22,343 nucleotides of DNA, taken from assembly GCA_024256265.1 (NCBI GenBank), contig JACGUK010000026.1, forward strand, positions 1 through 22,343. Direction: 5' to 3'. Numbering within the stretch: position 1 is the stretch's first letter; every line of letters begins with the position of its first letter. The translations under genes and the position numbers were made by a program. The DNA is from an archaeon (GTDB lineage Archaea > Thermoproteota > Nitrososphaeria > Nitrososphaerales > JACAEJ01). The notes beneath the pieces are model-generated. The model made no database searches. It saw only the letters and a list, made by a program, of their open reading frames with translations, and was not told the origin of the DNA. Shown here in pieces: positions 15,130 to 22,343 of the stretch.

Positions 15130-15130
15130 T

Positions 15131-15140
15131 ACTATCTACT
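15131..15140 (+). repeat. Right target-site duplication
   Basis: ACTATCTACT, identical to 14153-14162. It overlaps the TAG stop codon (15136-15138 on the plus strand) of the minus-strand gene to its right, so the insertion left both neighbouring genes intact. Confidence 0.8.
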
Positions 15141-16200
15141 TCAATCTAATACTAAACCACTCCTTAAACTGCTTGAAAAGATTATCAGCGATGTCTTCAT
15201 GGACGATCAGATAGGGTCTCGTGTAATGGAGTATTGACATGGTTTTTACTCCATAGATGGAAAACCTATAAGCCGTTTTTAAGGGTGGTGGTCGCTCCTC
15301 TATCGAATATTCTTCATCAGTAAGCCTTCTGAACTTTTCAACAATTCCTTCATTCGTATGAGCAAAACTAATGTAAGGATGTAGGTATTCATATCGGTAC
15401 AGTTCATCAACTCTATCATAGCCTCTATGAGCTTTTATTACTGTCCCTTCAGCATCGAGCATAGCGCCTAACCAAAGTCTATTATCACGATTATATTCAA
15501 GCTCAGGTAAGATAGGTATGGGATACTTTAACTCTGGAACTCTTTTCCACTCATATTTCTCTACAATACTTTTTAAAGGGGGAGGCATTGGTCTTTTTGA
15601 TACTTGATAATGCTTCTTGAAAAACTCAAACGCTTCCTCTTTTGGTATCACTTCCTCTTTTAACATTAGTTGGTTTTGATTAGGGTCTAGTACAATCTCT
15701 CTTAGTCTATCTACTTCAGCCTCTAATTCCTCTACAGTAGCAAAACCTTTCTCCTTCATCTTATCTAAAGCCCATTTTTGCATCCTTTGTGCACCTTCTA
15801 GTATTAATTCAAGCCCAGTTAGTGGTGTTAGATGCCTCTCCTTTTCAGCAATATCTTCCCTCATCCTCAATATATCAATAATCGGTGCTCCTACTCTTTT
15901 TCCAGCTAAGGCTCTCTCTAATCGCTTTATCTCCATCTCTAAATCCTCTGTAGTGTAGCCATGAGCATCAAACCAAGTCATAACTAAAGGATCACGAGCA
16001 TAAGCCCTCTCTAAAAGATAGTCAGCAAGCATAAGCTCTTCCAATTCAGGACTGGGTGACTCTGAGCCATGAGATGATTTAGAGCCATGTATAGAATATA
16101 CCTTGTTCACATCCTCTCTCCACTTCTTTTCCATTTCTTTGAAATACTTATCCACATCTTCTCTCCATTTTTTCCATATGTCTTCTTCTGGTAATCTCAC
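15136..16200 (-). CDS. Coiled-coil protein with a C-terminal LAGLIDADG-like domain
   Basis: A 354-residue protein. The N-terminal 200 residues are charged helices (KKWREDVDKYFKEMEKKW, ELEAEVDRLREIVL) with two similar KKWREDV-x-K segments. From about residue 240 comes RLWLGAMLDAEGTVIKA, a good LAGLIDADG helix with Asp and Glu present. PYISFAHTNEGIVEKFRRL and YTRPYLIVHEDIADNLFKQF follow, matching the order of a single LAGLIDADG domain. Such domains occur in homing endonucleases, and in proteins where they serve as regulators or splicing factors. As the gene is not inside an intron or intein, a non-homing role is possible. It is the third of three close minus-strand genes. Before the 968-bp insertion the helicase gene followed three bases after its TAG. 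Confidence 0.6.
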   Translation of the reverse strand: MRLPEEDIWKKWREDVDKYFKEMEKKWREDVNKVYSIHGSKSSHGSESPSPELEELMLADYLLERAYARDPLVMTWFDAHGYTTEDLEMEIKRLERALAGKRVGAPIIDILRMREDIAEKERHLTPLTGLELILEGAQRMQKWALDKMKEKGFATVEELEAEVDRLREIVLDPNQNQLMLKEEVIPKEEAFEFFKKHYQVSKRPMPPPLKSIVEKYEWKRVPELKYPIPILPELEYNRDNRLWLGAMLDAEGTVIKAHRGYDRVDELYRYEYLHPYISFAHTNEGIVEKFRRLTDEEYSIEERPPPLKTAYRFSIYGVKTMSILHYTRPYLIVHEDIADNLFKQFKEWFSIRLK

Positions 16201-16225
16201 TTTCCCTCTTCACCCTTCTTCTCAT

Positions 16226-16720
16226 CTAAAGATTGCTCCCTCTGTGCTCCTCTGATAAGGGCTGAAGAGCCTCAGTAACGCTAGCCGTAAAAAGAGACCT
16301 TCGAGAAGAGCTTATCCATCTTTGTTCAATTATTCGAAAGGGTTTGCCTTTGAAGATTAAGTCTAATAGCCTTTGCGGATAGTTTTCTTCGTTACTTGAG
16401 ATACATACTAAGAACGATGAACAAATGGGAATAAGAGCAATGTCTGCACGAAGCAAAATATCTTGCTCACGGTCGAACTTATGTAGCAGTATTCGATATT
16501 TGAAAAAAGGTTCATAATTACTCCCCTTGATTTTCTGCACATACGACAACTGGAGCTTATCGGTTTTCCTATCCCACTTAAACTCTCTGACTAATCCCTC
16601 AAGATCCAAATCAAGTACGCTATCAAAAGAGTAAGCCACTATAGAATAGACCTGAAGGTCTAGCTTTCGTTTATCCCATTCCTTATTATACTCAGAAAGT
16701 GGAACCTTCATTCTTCCCAC
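16226..16720 (-). CDS. Protein of unknown function
   Basis: A 164-residue, mixed alpha/beta protein that I do not recognise. It has a hydrophobic stretch, IALIPICSSFLVCISS (about 95-110), too short and mixed to call a membrane span, and a charged N-terminal part. The listed start is GTG (16720); an ATG three codons later (16711) is equally good. The start lies inside the end of the upstream gene (20-29-base overlap), so the two are likely translationally coupled. Downstream, the coiled-coil LAGLIDADG gene starts after 25 bases. The three therefore look like one operon. Confidence 0.65.
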   Translation of the reverse strand: MGRMKVPLSEYNKEWDKRKLDLQVYSIVAYSFDSVLDLDLEGLVREFKWDRKTDKLQLSYVQKIKGSNYEPFFKYRILLHKFDREQDILLRADIALIPICSSFLVCISSNEENYPQRLLDLIFKGKPFRIIEQRWISSSRRSLFTASVTEALQPLSEEHRGSNL

Positions 16721-17240
16721 CTTCCCTTCTTAATAATTTCTCTAGGGCATACTTGCCTAGGTTATAGAGTAGCATCGTGACCTCTGCATTCCTTTCTACT
16801 ACTCTTCTCTTTTGCTCTTGTGCATGACACCATGCTATGTAACGGTGGCGAATCAATTCTCGCCTTAATTCGATTAACTGGAAAAGCACAATCGCATAGT
16901 CATTACCCAAGATTTGGGCAAGTATCAACTCCGCTTTCCTACTCCCTACTTGAATACGCTTATTTCCTATCCGTATGACAAATTCAGGATAGAATCCCCA
17001 TTTGATCCTTGCAGAATAGTACCCTCTCACAACAGTTAACGCCTGCCTCACTCTGCCTTCTATTAACTTAATCAACCTGTTTGAGGAATTAACATCAAGT
17101 TCTCCGCTTCTTAGTGCATTCAGAACCTCATCATAGGTCACATGCAGTGCTAGCAGTCTCTCATCTTGTGGATTGATACTTGAAGGTACAGGAAGCCCAT
17201 GCTCCTGCTCATTATAATCCACATAATTTGTTTTCACCAT
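16692..17240 (-). CDS. Helical protein of unknown function, first of a three-gene operon
   Basis: A 182-residue, mostly helical, basic protein that I cannot assign. It begins at ATG with a polar head, then has long Arg/Lys-rich helices (IKLIEGRVRQALTVVRGYYS, LIELRRELIRHRYIAW) and a basic end (YALEKLLRREGGK), which could suit nucleic-acid binding. That is inference only. It ends in TGA within the start of the next gene. The 468 bases upstream, up to the CARF-HEPN gene, hold only a broken open frame on the other strand, so a promoter must lie there. Confidence 0.65.
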   Translation of the reverse strand: MVKTNYVDYNEQEHGLPVPSSINPQDERLLALHVTYDEVLNALRSGELDVNSSNRLIKLIEGRVRQALTVVRGYYSARIKWGFYPEFVIRIGNKRIQVGSRKAELILAQILGNDYAIVLFQLIELRRELIRHRYIAWCHAQEQKRRVVERNAEVTMLLYNLGKYALEKLLRREGGKNEGSTF

Positions 17241-17315
17241 ATTAATTCTCCTCTCAAAGCCTTAAGAAGTCTAATAATCCCCTCTCTAAAGCCATGAGTG
17301 AATCAAGCCAATTAA

Positions 17316-17621
17316 AGAGCGATCTTATTTAAACCCATTGAGAAAAGTGCTACTAATCTGCACATATGTCCCACACTTAAGTCACTGAGAGATAAAGGTA
17401 TAGTAGATACAGAAAAAGGCAAAAGTGATTGAAATTACACTAAAGAACGTGATAGAAGACTACCTGAACTTATTAAGCAACGCTTTGAAGAAGCCATTGA
17501 AGTAGCAAGGAAAGAGAAAACCATTAGGAAACAGGGAAGAAGGAATGCCCAAATAAAATCTTTCAATTCTACACTAATCCTGTTAAGACCTTTCTCACAT
17601 AAAGTTCTTCGTCCTCACTAA
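17316..17621 (+). pseudogene. Degenerate open frame in the 17241-17708 gap
   Basis: The 468-bp gap between the unknown operon and the CARF-HEPN gene holds a frame with no start codon. It reads LHICPTLKSLRDKGIVDTEK, then TGA (17430-17432), then ERDRRLPELIKQRFEEAIEV and a basic tail to TAA at 17619-17621. The first part resembles the recognition helix and wing of a winged-helix regulator (LKSL-x-x-KGIV). A short out-of-frame ATG start (MSESSQLKSDLI) precedes it, so a frameshift plus a stop may have killed the gene. The evidence is weak. I see nothing else in the gap apart from AT-rich DNA. Confidence 0.3.
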
Positions 17622-17708
17622 TTGCGCTCTTTTTGGCTCAAACAAATCGGAAACTTTTCTCATGATTATCACTCACATTGTTTAACTCTGAACTGTTAAC
17701 ATTCGTCA

Positions 17709-18968
17709 TCATTGTTTTATTTTAATGAATTTTGAGTTTGCCAGCATCTCATCGAAGTTCGAGATCATTTTCTCCATCATTTTAATTACGATTTGCCGAA
17801 GTTTCTCGTATTTTTCTTTATCAATAGGTTCAAATCCATGAGCCAATATGGAGTTATTTCTGAAACCCAGGTATTTCTTTAAATCATCTTTTAGGTCTAA
17901 ATATAGTTGCGAGGTCTGGTTTGTAGGGTCAAGTTTTACTATTAGCTCAAAGATTTCTTTTAAGCCGAGCCTAATCTTACCCTCTTCATCCCTCTTTCTA
18001 TCATAAGTCTCGATTTGATCGGTTGAGAGCTTTTCTTTCAGCTTCTCTACATCTACATCTCCTGGGTTGATATTATACTTTGTGAGCAAGATGAATTGCC
18101 CTATCATCTCAATTGTTCTGTAAAGTCTAGCTACAGCGTCATCATAATTGCCTTCTTCAGCCCTTCTTTCTGCGTTCGAGAATAAGTCAACGATTAGATG
18201 GGTAGTAGGTATTTTTCCTTTCAATTCAGGGAACCTTTTTGATAGGCTTATTCTTTCTGCAATAAGGTTATCTAGGAATTCAATTTGCTTCTTTAGGTTA
18301 AACCTCTTTACTTCGAATAATCTTTCCCTAGCTAGCTTATGGTTAAATCGATCCCATTCTTGGAATCCTACAATTATGTTCTCTAATTCATTTATCTGTT
18401 TACGTTTTTCTGAAGTAAAGACTCTTTCAAAAGTCTTAAATTTTTGAAGAACTCCTAAACATGTGTTAAATTGGTATATGTTAAAGTAAGTTGGGATCTC
18501 TTTCCTTTCTTTAATATCTAAGGCAATCTTTAATGGCTCTAGGGTCATTATTCTCTCTGTTCCAGAAATTACTCGTCCATTCTCATCTCTCTGTCCAGAT
18601 ACGTATGTTAAAGAACTTAGATCATATATCACAGCTACTGCAGCTAATGCTGCTGACATAACTTTGGTGCCTGTGGTGAAGTCAACGGCTATATCGTTTG
18701 GAGAGTATCCTTCTTGCAAGAGATTCTCCACAACCTTTTCCATAAGTTCATATGAAGCCTCTATATCTTCTTCATTCTCTAGAATTACGCATTTATTTTT
18801 GGTGATGTCCCTAATTTTCTTGCCATATATCATTCTGTCTAGAGTCGCTTCACTTGCTTTAGTGGTTATGAACACGACATGATCTGGATTATGAAGTTTT
18901 ATCGATCCATATAATGCGCTTTCAATACCCCTGCCCATTCCAACACTCATTATTAGAATTTTCTTCAT
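17709..18968 (-). CDS. CARF-HEPN ribonuclease, Csm6/Cas02710 type
   Basis: A 419-residue protein. The N-terminal Rossmann-like CARF domain opens with KKILIMSVGMGRGIESAL and includes VDFTTGTKVMSAALAAVAV (about 94-112), the type of motif that binds cyclic oligoadenylate. The C-terminal HEPN domain has AVARLYRTIEMIGQFILL and the catalytic R-x6-H, RNNSILAH (Arg370, His377). This matches the TIGR02710 (Cas02710) branch of Csm6-like proteins. These are non-specific RNases switched on by the second messenger made by Cas10 during type III CRISPR immunity. It is the last gene of the cas2-csa1-cas1-cas4 run, 37 bp after cas4. No cas10 is in the window, so its activator is not seen. It ends in tandem TGA TGA. 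Confidence 0.85.
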   Translation of the reverse strand: MKKILIMSVGMGRGIESALYGSIKLHNPDHVVFITTKASEATLDRMIYGKKIRDITKNKCVILENEEDIEASYELMEKVVENLLQEGYSPNDIAVDFTTGTKVMSAALAAVAVIYDLSSLTYVSGQRDENGRVISGTERIMTLEPLKIALDIKERKEIPTYFNIYQFNTCLGVLQKFKTFERVFTSEKRKQINELENIIVGFQEWDRFNHKLARERLFEVKRFNLKKQIEFLDNLIAERISLSKRFPELKGKIPTTHLIVDLFSNAERRAEEGNYDDAVARLYRTIEMIGQFILLTKYNINPGDVDVEKLKEKLSTDQIETYDRKRDEEGKIRLGLKEIFELIVKLDPTNQTSQLYLDLKDDLKKYLGFRNNSILAHGFEPIDKEKYEKLRQIVIKMMEKMISNFDEMLANSKFIKIKQ

Positions 18969-19005
18969 CTTTCATAACTTAATGTATTGATATATAAGAG
19001 GTTTT

Positions 19006-19605
19006 TTATGTGCAGTATTTAGCAACCTCACAGTAGTTACATCTTTTACTATTTGACCTAACTGGAAGTCTCTCACTAAGGATCAACTTTCTTATCTTTT
19101 CTAAATCTTTTATCAGATGCTTTTTCTCCTCATAACCGATCGGTAAGGTTATCTGCTTATTCTGAGTGGGAAAGTATAAAATACCTTCATCAACGATCCG
19201 ATTGAACTTCCTTTCTAACAAAATTGCATAAGCAATAAGTTGCTTTTTCCTACCCCTAAAAGCATCCATATATTCTGAATACTTAATCTCAACTGGCAAG
19301 ATTTTGCTATTCTTTAACTCGATAACCACATCTATCTGCCCAGCCAGTCCTAGATCATCATCTTCTAATGACAATTTGTGATAGATCGCCTTAACTTCAT
19401 CTTTATCATAATTAAATAGAGTCTTCCTCTCCTTAATTCTCTTGATTTCCTTTAAATGCTCCTCTTGCCCTTCTATCATCTTCCTTTTCTTCAGAATTGG
19501 AATGCTTAATGTGCGTAAGAAGTAAACTTTTCTCGGGCAATAGTAATACTGAACGATCTCCCATACATCGATGATTATCTTACCATCGTAGCCAGAAGCC
19601 TTCAT
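19006..19605 (-). CDS. cas4: Cas4 exonuclease
   Basis: A 199-residue RecB-family nuclease helping to select and trim new spacers with Cas1-Cas2. The first iron-sulfur Cys is in YYCPRKVYFLRTL (about 23-31). The nuclease core shows GQIDVVIEL and, after it, LPVEIKYSE with the E-x-K pair. KQLIAYAILLE is the usual QL-x-x-Y helix. Three more Cys close the cluster, RCNYCEVAKYC. Length is normal for Cas4. The start overlaps the end of cas1 by 26 bases, which suggests coupling. Confidence 0.93.
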   Translation of the reverse strand: MKASGYDGKIIIDVWEIVQYYYCPRKVYFLRTLSIPILKKRKMIEGQEEHLKEIKRIKERKTLFNYDKDEVKAIYHKLSLEDDDLGLAGQIDVVIELKNSKILPVEIKYSEYMDAFRGRKKQLIAYAILLERKFNRIVDEGILYFPTQNKQITLPIGYEEKKHLIKDLEKIRKLILSERLPVRSNSKRCNYCEVAKYCT

Positions 19606-20647
19606 ATTTCGGCATCTCTCCCCTTAAGAATTTACCAATATTTCTAGCCTGATTGAGCATCAAGTCACACCATCTCATCTTCTCTTCACCAATTGCGATG
19701 TAATCCTCGAACCTCTCCAAAATCTCCTTCAATAAAGTCCTTCTTGCTTTATCTCCTAAGAAGCATAGATTCTCCCTCATTGAAAAGTCCTCTAGCTTAA
19801 CTTCCTTCCTAGATATGAGTTTTATTATGCTCTTATCGATGAGTTGCTGTCTAAACTCTTCCATTAAGTCAAGAACCAAGCTCGGCTTACCTGGTTTATC
19901 TACATGTAAAAACCCTCCATAAGGGTCTAGACCTGCAAAGTGAATAGCCCTCCAAACCTCTCCCTCTAAAACACCATAACCATAGTTCAGCATAGCATTT
20001 GTTGGATCAGGAGCATACCTTCCTGATCTTCCCTTAAATCCAAATTCTTCAGGTATTATGGGCATAATAGCAGACCAATAATTCGCTGATGCTACACCTT
20101 CGATGCCCATTATAGAATCTCTCACAGACTCTATATTCTCAGCGTCTATCTGCTCCATCTCACGTATCTTTAAGCTGATCTCCTCCCTCTTTCCATACAT
20201 CTTGTCTGCTGAATTAGCATCAGAGTCCTTTCTCCTCTTGGCTAAGGTGCCCAAAGTTGAATATTGGTTCTTTAGCTTCGTTAATGCAAACTCCTTGCCC
20301 AAAATTACCCCTCTTTTATCCTTGTAAGCATAGTATTGCTCTCTTCTTGTTAATACAGTCCTCAGCTCAGGGGGTGCTAAACGAGCAGTTAATTCGCCTT
20401 GCTGATCAACTAAGATCACGTCTACTCCGTTCTTAGAAAGTAAGTTCAAAGCATCAAAGCCAATAGCACCATGCCCAGTTATCAGAACCTGCCTTAACTC
20501 TTTGGGCAAGGCTTGAGCAACTATCTTTCCTTCTTCCTTCACAACAATCCTATCGCCTTTCCTCCCTACATACTTTCCATAACCATCAATGACTAATCTT
20601 TCCAATTTATTCACTTCTACAGCTTTTGTAGTATATACAATTTTCAT
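19580..20647 (-). CDS. cas1: Cas1 integrase
   Basis: A 355-residue spacer integrase. Early on LITGHGAIGFDALNLLSKNGVDVILVD is the usual beta-rich N-domain end. The catalytic helix domain has MGIEGVASANYW with the metal-binding Glu. LNYGYGVLEGEVWRAIHFAGLDPYGGFLH and KPSLVLDLMEEFRQQLID supply the catalytic His and Asp. The listed ATG overlaps csa1 by 41 bases. A GTG at codon 12 (20614) or a TTG just after would reduce the overlap and better match the usual Cas1 beginning. It lies in the middle of the adaptation operon. Confidence 0.95.
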   Translation of the reverse strand: MKIVYTTKAVEVNKLERLVIDGYGKYVGRKGDRIVVKEEGKIVAQALPKELRQVLITGHGAIGFDALNLLSKNGVDVILVDQQGELTARLAPPELRTVLTRREQYYAYKDKRGVILGKEFALTKLKNQYSTLGTLAKRRKDSDANSADKMYGKREEISLKIREMEQIDAENIESVRDSIMGIEGVASANYWSAIMPIIPEEFGFKGRSGRYAPDPTNAMLNYGYGVLEGEVWRAIHFAGLDPYGGFLHVDKPGKPSLVLDLMEEFRQQLIDKSIIKLISRKEVKLEDFSMRENLCFLGDKARRTLLKEILERFEDYIAIGEEKMRWCDLMLNQARNIGKFLRGEMPKYEGFWLRW

Positions 20648-21488
20648 TACAAATATTTGGTATGCCTGGGTCTTTCTTTAATGCAACAATCTCTAGCTTG
20701 TGGTCTCTTTCTTCAATCCACCAACTCCTTAACTCATTATTAGAGAAGAAGACATCTTTCTTTATGACAAGTTTTTCATTAATGAAACTCAAGTATAAAA
20801 CACAGCATACATCAACAGGAACTTCATGAACACTCTCAAAGACTATTGCATATCCTACAGGAAATAATCTATGCCAATCCTCTTGCTTATCGTCGACTTT
20901 AAGATCAAACATAATGCATCTTAGATAATCGTAGCAATCTAAGCTCAATAGACCACTCAACCCTAAAAGCTCACCAGAGATTTTATGCTCAATAAGAAAT
21001 GGCATAGATGATTTCATCAGATCGTGATCTGAAGCGTAAGGCTGAGTGGCTGATAGGTTAGCATACTGAGCTTCATAATTCTTTTCTACAAAGTCCCATA
21101 CTTGCTTCGCTCTCCTCTTTAAAAGCTCTCTATCTCCAACTAATCCTTCCCATCTTATCTTCTTCCACCATTCTTCAAAGCTGATATTTCCGCCTCTCAT
21201 AAAGCCTTGGAGAGCATCGCTAACTACGCCGTGAAGAATTTTACCAAGGGTAACTCTGAAATTTAGAATTGGCTTTACCTTCTTTACTTGAGCTAGGTAG
21301 ACATCTCTATCATTAGGGCAGTATTTTGAACAAACAGAATACATAGGAATCTTAACATCATAATAGGGCTTAAGAGGAGGTTGATACCAGTTCCACCCTC
21401 TCAATTCAGGACTAACTCCTACTTGCCTAGCCAAAGGTAGTAGCCTATGAAGAAGCATCTTATGCTCTAATTCAGTAAGGAAATACAA
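20607..21488 (-). CDS. csa1: Csa1 (Cas4-related, type I-A adaptation)
   Basis: A 293-residue protein of the Csa1 branch of the Cas4 family, typical of archaeal type I-A loci. Signatures: ELRGWNWYQPPLKPYYDVKI near the N-terminus, then CSKYCPNDRDVYLAQV with two Cys, and a C-terminal CNENCIYYKSC. The four Cys form the expected Fe-S cluster. The nuclease core is variant: MFDLKVDD gives D-x-K rather than E-x-K. It starts at TTG, nine bases after the cas2 stop. Having both Csa1 and Cas4 beside Cas1-Cas2 is the usual type I-A arrangement. Confidence 0.9.
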   Translation of the reverse strand: MYFLTELEHKMLLHRLLPLARQVGVSPELRGWNWYQPPLKPYYDVKIPMYSVCSKYCPNDRDVYLAQVKKVKPILNFRVTLGKILHGVVSDALQGFMRGGNISFEEWWKKIRWEGLVGDRELLKRRAKQVWDFVEKNYEAQYANLSATQPYASDHDLMKSSMPFLIEHKISGELLGLSGLLSLDCYDYLRCIMFDLKVDDKQEDWHRLFPVGYAIVFESVHEVPVDVCCVLYLSFINEKLVIKKDVFFSNNELRSWWIEERDHKLEIVALKKDPGIPNICNENCIYYKSCRSE

Positions 21489-21497
21489 TTCTCATCA

Positions 21498-21782
21498 CTA
21501 AACTATTCTAACTTGTGATTTATCTATTAGAGTTACCTCTTTGTTGGATATGATTTGGCATAGACTAGCACACTCCTTACATAATCTGATCACATAAACG
21601 CTATCTCTATCTCCTGTAACAAATCTTCTGACCTCTTTGGTTAGTATAAGCCTATCATGAGTGTTCAAAATACCCTTAAAACCACTATACTGGATTCTTT
21701 CCAAGCCATAATTCATCAAAAGCTCAGCGAGTTTAGATCTATCTTTATCATTTGAAATGTCATAAATTACTAGAGTTATCAT
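21498..21782 (-). CDS. cas2: Cas2
   Basis: A 94-residue ferredoxin-like protein that bridges two Cas1 dimers in spacer integration. ITLVIYDISNDKDRSKLAELL shows the first strand with the conserved Asp (8). YGLERIQYSGFKGIL is the usual second block, and a final strand ends at VRIV. It is the first gene of the adaptation operon and runs away from the array. The 71 bases between it and the first repeat must hold both the operon promoter and the array leader. ATG start, TAG stop. Confidence 0.92.
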   Translation of the reverse strand: MITLVIYDISNDKDRSKLAELLMNYGLERIQYSGFKGILNTHDRLILTKEVRRFVTGDRDSVYVIRLCKECASLCQIISNKEVTLIDKSQVRIV

Positions 21783-21853
21783 AGGCTTTCAAATATAGAG
21801 TGAGTTTGTATTAAAAATTATCTAAACGCATGGAATAGGCAAGCGATTAGGAA
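21783..21853. promoter_or_regulatory. Short cas2-CRISPR intergenic region (putative leader)
   Basis: An AT-rich 71-bp stretch between cas2 (minus) and the first repeat. On the plus strand GTATTAAAAATTATC (21808-21822) resembles a TATA box about 32-46 bases before the first repeat, placed to transcribe the array. On the minus strand TATATTT about 15 bases before the cas2 ATG could serve the operon. Whether this is the real leader is open, because the first repeat is the divergent one. Confidence 0.45.
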
Positions 21854-21890
21854 GTTTCTGTATTCTCTTCTATTAAAGAGTCATTGAATC
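21854..21890 (+). repeat. Divergent first CRISPR repeat
   Basis: This differs from the other six repeats at position 15 (A to T), 19 (T to A) and 23 (T to A). The consensus has a 3-bp stem CTC/GAG (positions 12-14 and 25-27). The changes at 15 and 23 add two pairs, giving CTCTT/AAGAG with a six-base loop. The ends of the repeat are unchanged. Confidence 0.9.
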
Positions 21891-22343
21891 AGCTCAAAAG
21901 ACCATCCTGTATCTGTATCTCTCGCTGGTTTCTGTATTCTCATCTTTTATAGAGTCATTGAATCAAAACTTTCAAGTCGAAATCCACAATTCATCATAAT
22001 GTTTCTGTATTCTCATCTTTTATAGAGTCATTGAATCGACAATGTAATGAGTGTGGTAAATATGCAATATTTTGTTTCTGTATTCTCATCTTTTATAGAG
22101 TCATTGAATCATAAGCATGGTTTTCTACACTGCAGATGCTGAGGATGAGTTTCTGTATTCTCATCTTTTATAGAGTCATTGAATCTGGTTGCAGTAGGTG
22201 GTTTCTTAGGTAGAGGTAAGGTTTCTGTATTCTCATCTTTTATAGAGTCATTGAATCATGGAAGAAAGCGATGGAGGAGATAAAGCCACTTGAGTTTCTG
22301 TATTCTCATCTTTTATAGAGTCATTGAATCAGAATACTAGCCT
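21854..22343 (+). CRISPR. CRISPR array, seven repeats visible, continues beyond the window
   Basis: 37-nt repeats begin GTTTCTGTATTC and end GTCATTGAATC. They start at 21854, 21928, 22001, 22074, 22149, 22221 and 22294. Spacers are 37, 36, 36, 38, 35 and 36 nt, and a seventh is cut by the right edge. Repeats 2-7 are identical; repeat 1 has three changes. The ATTGAATC end resembles the eight-base 5' handle (AUUGAAA-x) of type I-A/III crRNAs, so the array is read left to right. It belongs with the adjacent Csa1/Cas1/Cas2/Cas4 operon. Confidence 0.97.

Larger units (their letters stand above)
14163..15130. mobile_element. 968-bp element with inverted ends, encoding one nuclease-like protein
   Basis: The ends are inverted repeats: AGGTTGTCGGAAAAT on the left against AGGCTGTCGGAAAAT (complement of the right end), 14 of 15 identical. 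A perfect 10-bp direct repeat ACTATCTACT flanks them. Removing the element and one copy of the duplication restores TAG-ATA-GTG between the 354-residue gene and the helicase, three bases apart. That is a clean insertion between adjacent genes. The single gene inside is not a transposase I recognise but a PD-(D/E)XK-nuclease-like protein. It could be a non-autonomous element moved in trans, or a new type moved by its own nuclease. The boundary is uncertain by about one base. Confidence 0.82.

Noticed and set aside
16226..16720. Membrane protein reading of the 164-residue gene
   Set aside because: The one hydrophobic stretch is short and interrupted by Cys and Ser, and there is no second span or signal peptide.
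17640..17662. Possible further copy of the 968-bp element's end (ATCGGAAACTTTT)
   Set aside because: Only a short, imperfect resemblance to TGTCGGAAAAT, with no partner end or target duplication nearby.

Overview
The window is archaeal. Markers are a Sec61-beta gene, the archaeal membrane family DUF2070, an RPA-like OB-fold protein, an Lhr-type helicase, a tRNA-Ser with an intron 3' of the anticodon, TATA boxes just upstream of genes, many TTG/GTG starts and a type I-A-style Cas4/Csa1 adaptation module. The DNA is AT-rich. I cannot fix the lineage; a TACK-type archaeon is a reasonable guess only.

Layout. 1-660: the tail of a probable transcription regulator, a GC-rich stretch that looks structured, and a small membrane-protein gene broken by an in-frame TGA. 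658-910: divergent tRNA-Leu(CAG) and tRNA-Ser(CGA). 931-3757: phoU and pstB on the minus strand, separated by a broken LAGLIDADG-type gene on the plus strand, then nth. 3870-5482: purN-folD, an overlapping pair linked by formyl-tetrahydrofolate. 5601-8585: a CorA-like transporter, then DUF2070 and a 57-residue Sec61-beta gene (minus). 8773-11383: the RPA-like gene, a small orphan gene and a VapBC pair whose toxin is cut by an in-frame TGA. 11407-17240: an Lhr helicase and three poorly known genes that were one minus-strand run before a 968-bp element inserted between them.

17241-22343 is the CRISPR region. A minus-strand operon reads cas2, csa1, cas1, cas4 and a CARF-HEPN RNase (Csm6/Cas02710 type). 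A CRISPR array with 37-nt repeats starts 71 bp upstream of cas2 and runs off the right edge. No interference complex is visible, so effector genes must lie elsewhere.

The most unusual items are these. (1) The 968-bp element at 14163-15130 has inverted ends, a perfect 10-bp target duplication and one gene, a PD-(D/E)XK-nuclease-like protein rather than a recognised transposase. (2) A ~73-nt hairpin repeat lies just 3' of two unrelated genes (phoU and the RPA-like gene) in the same orientation. (3) Several genes are interrupted by single in-frame stops, two of them TGA at probable Trp positions. (4) The first CRISPR repeat carries three changes, two of which lengthen its hairpin stem.
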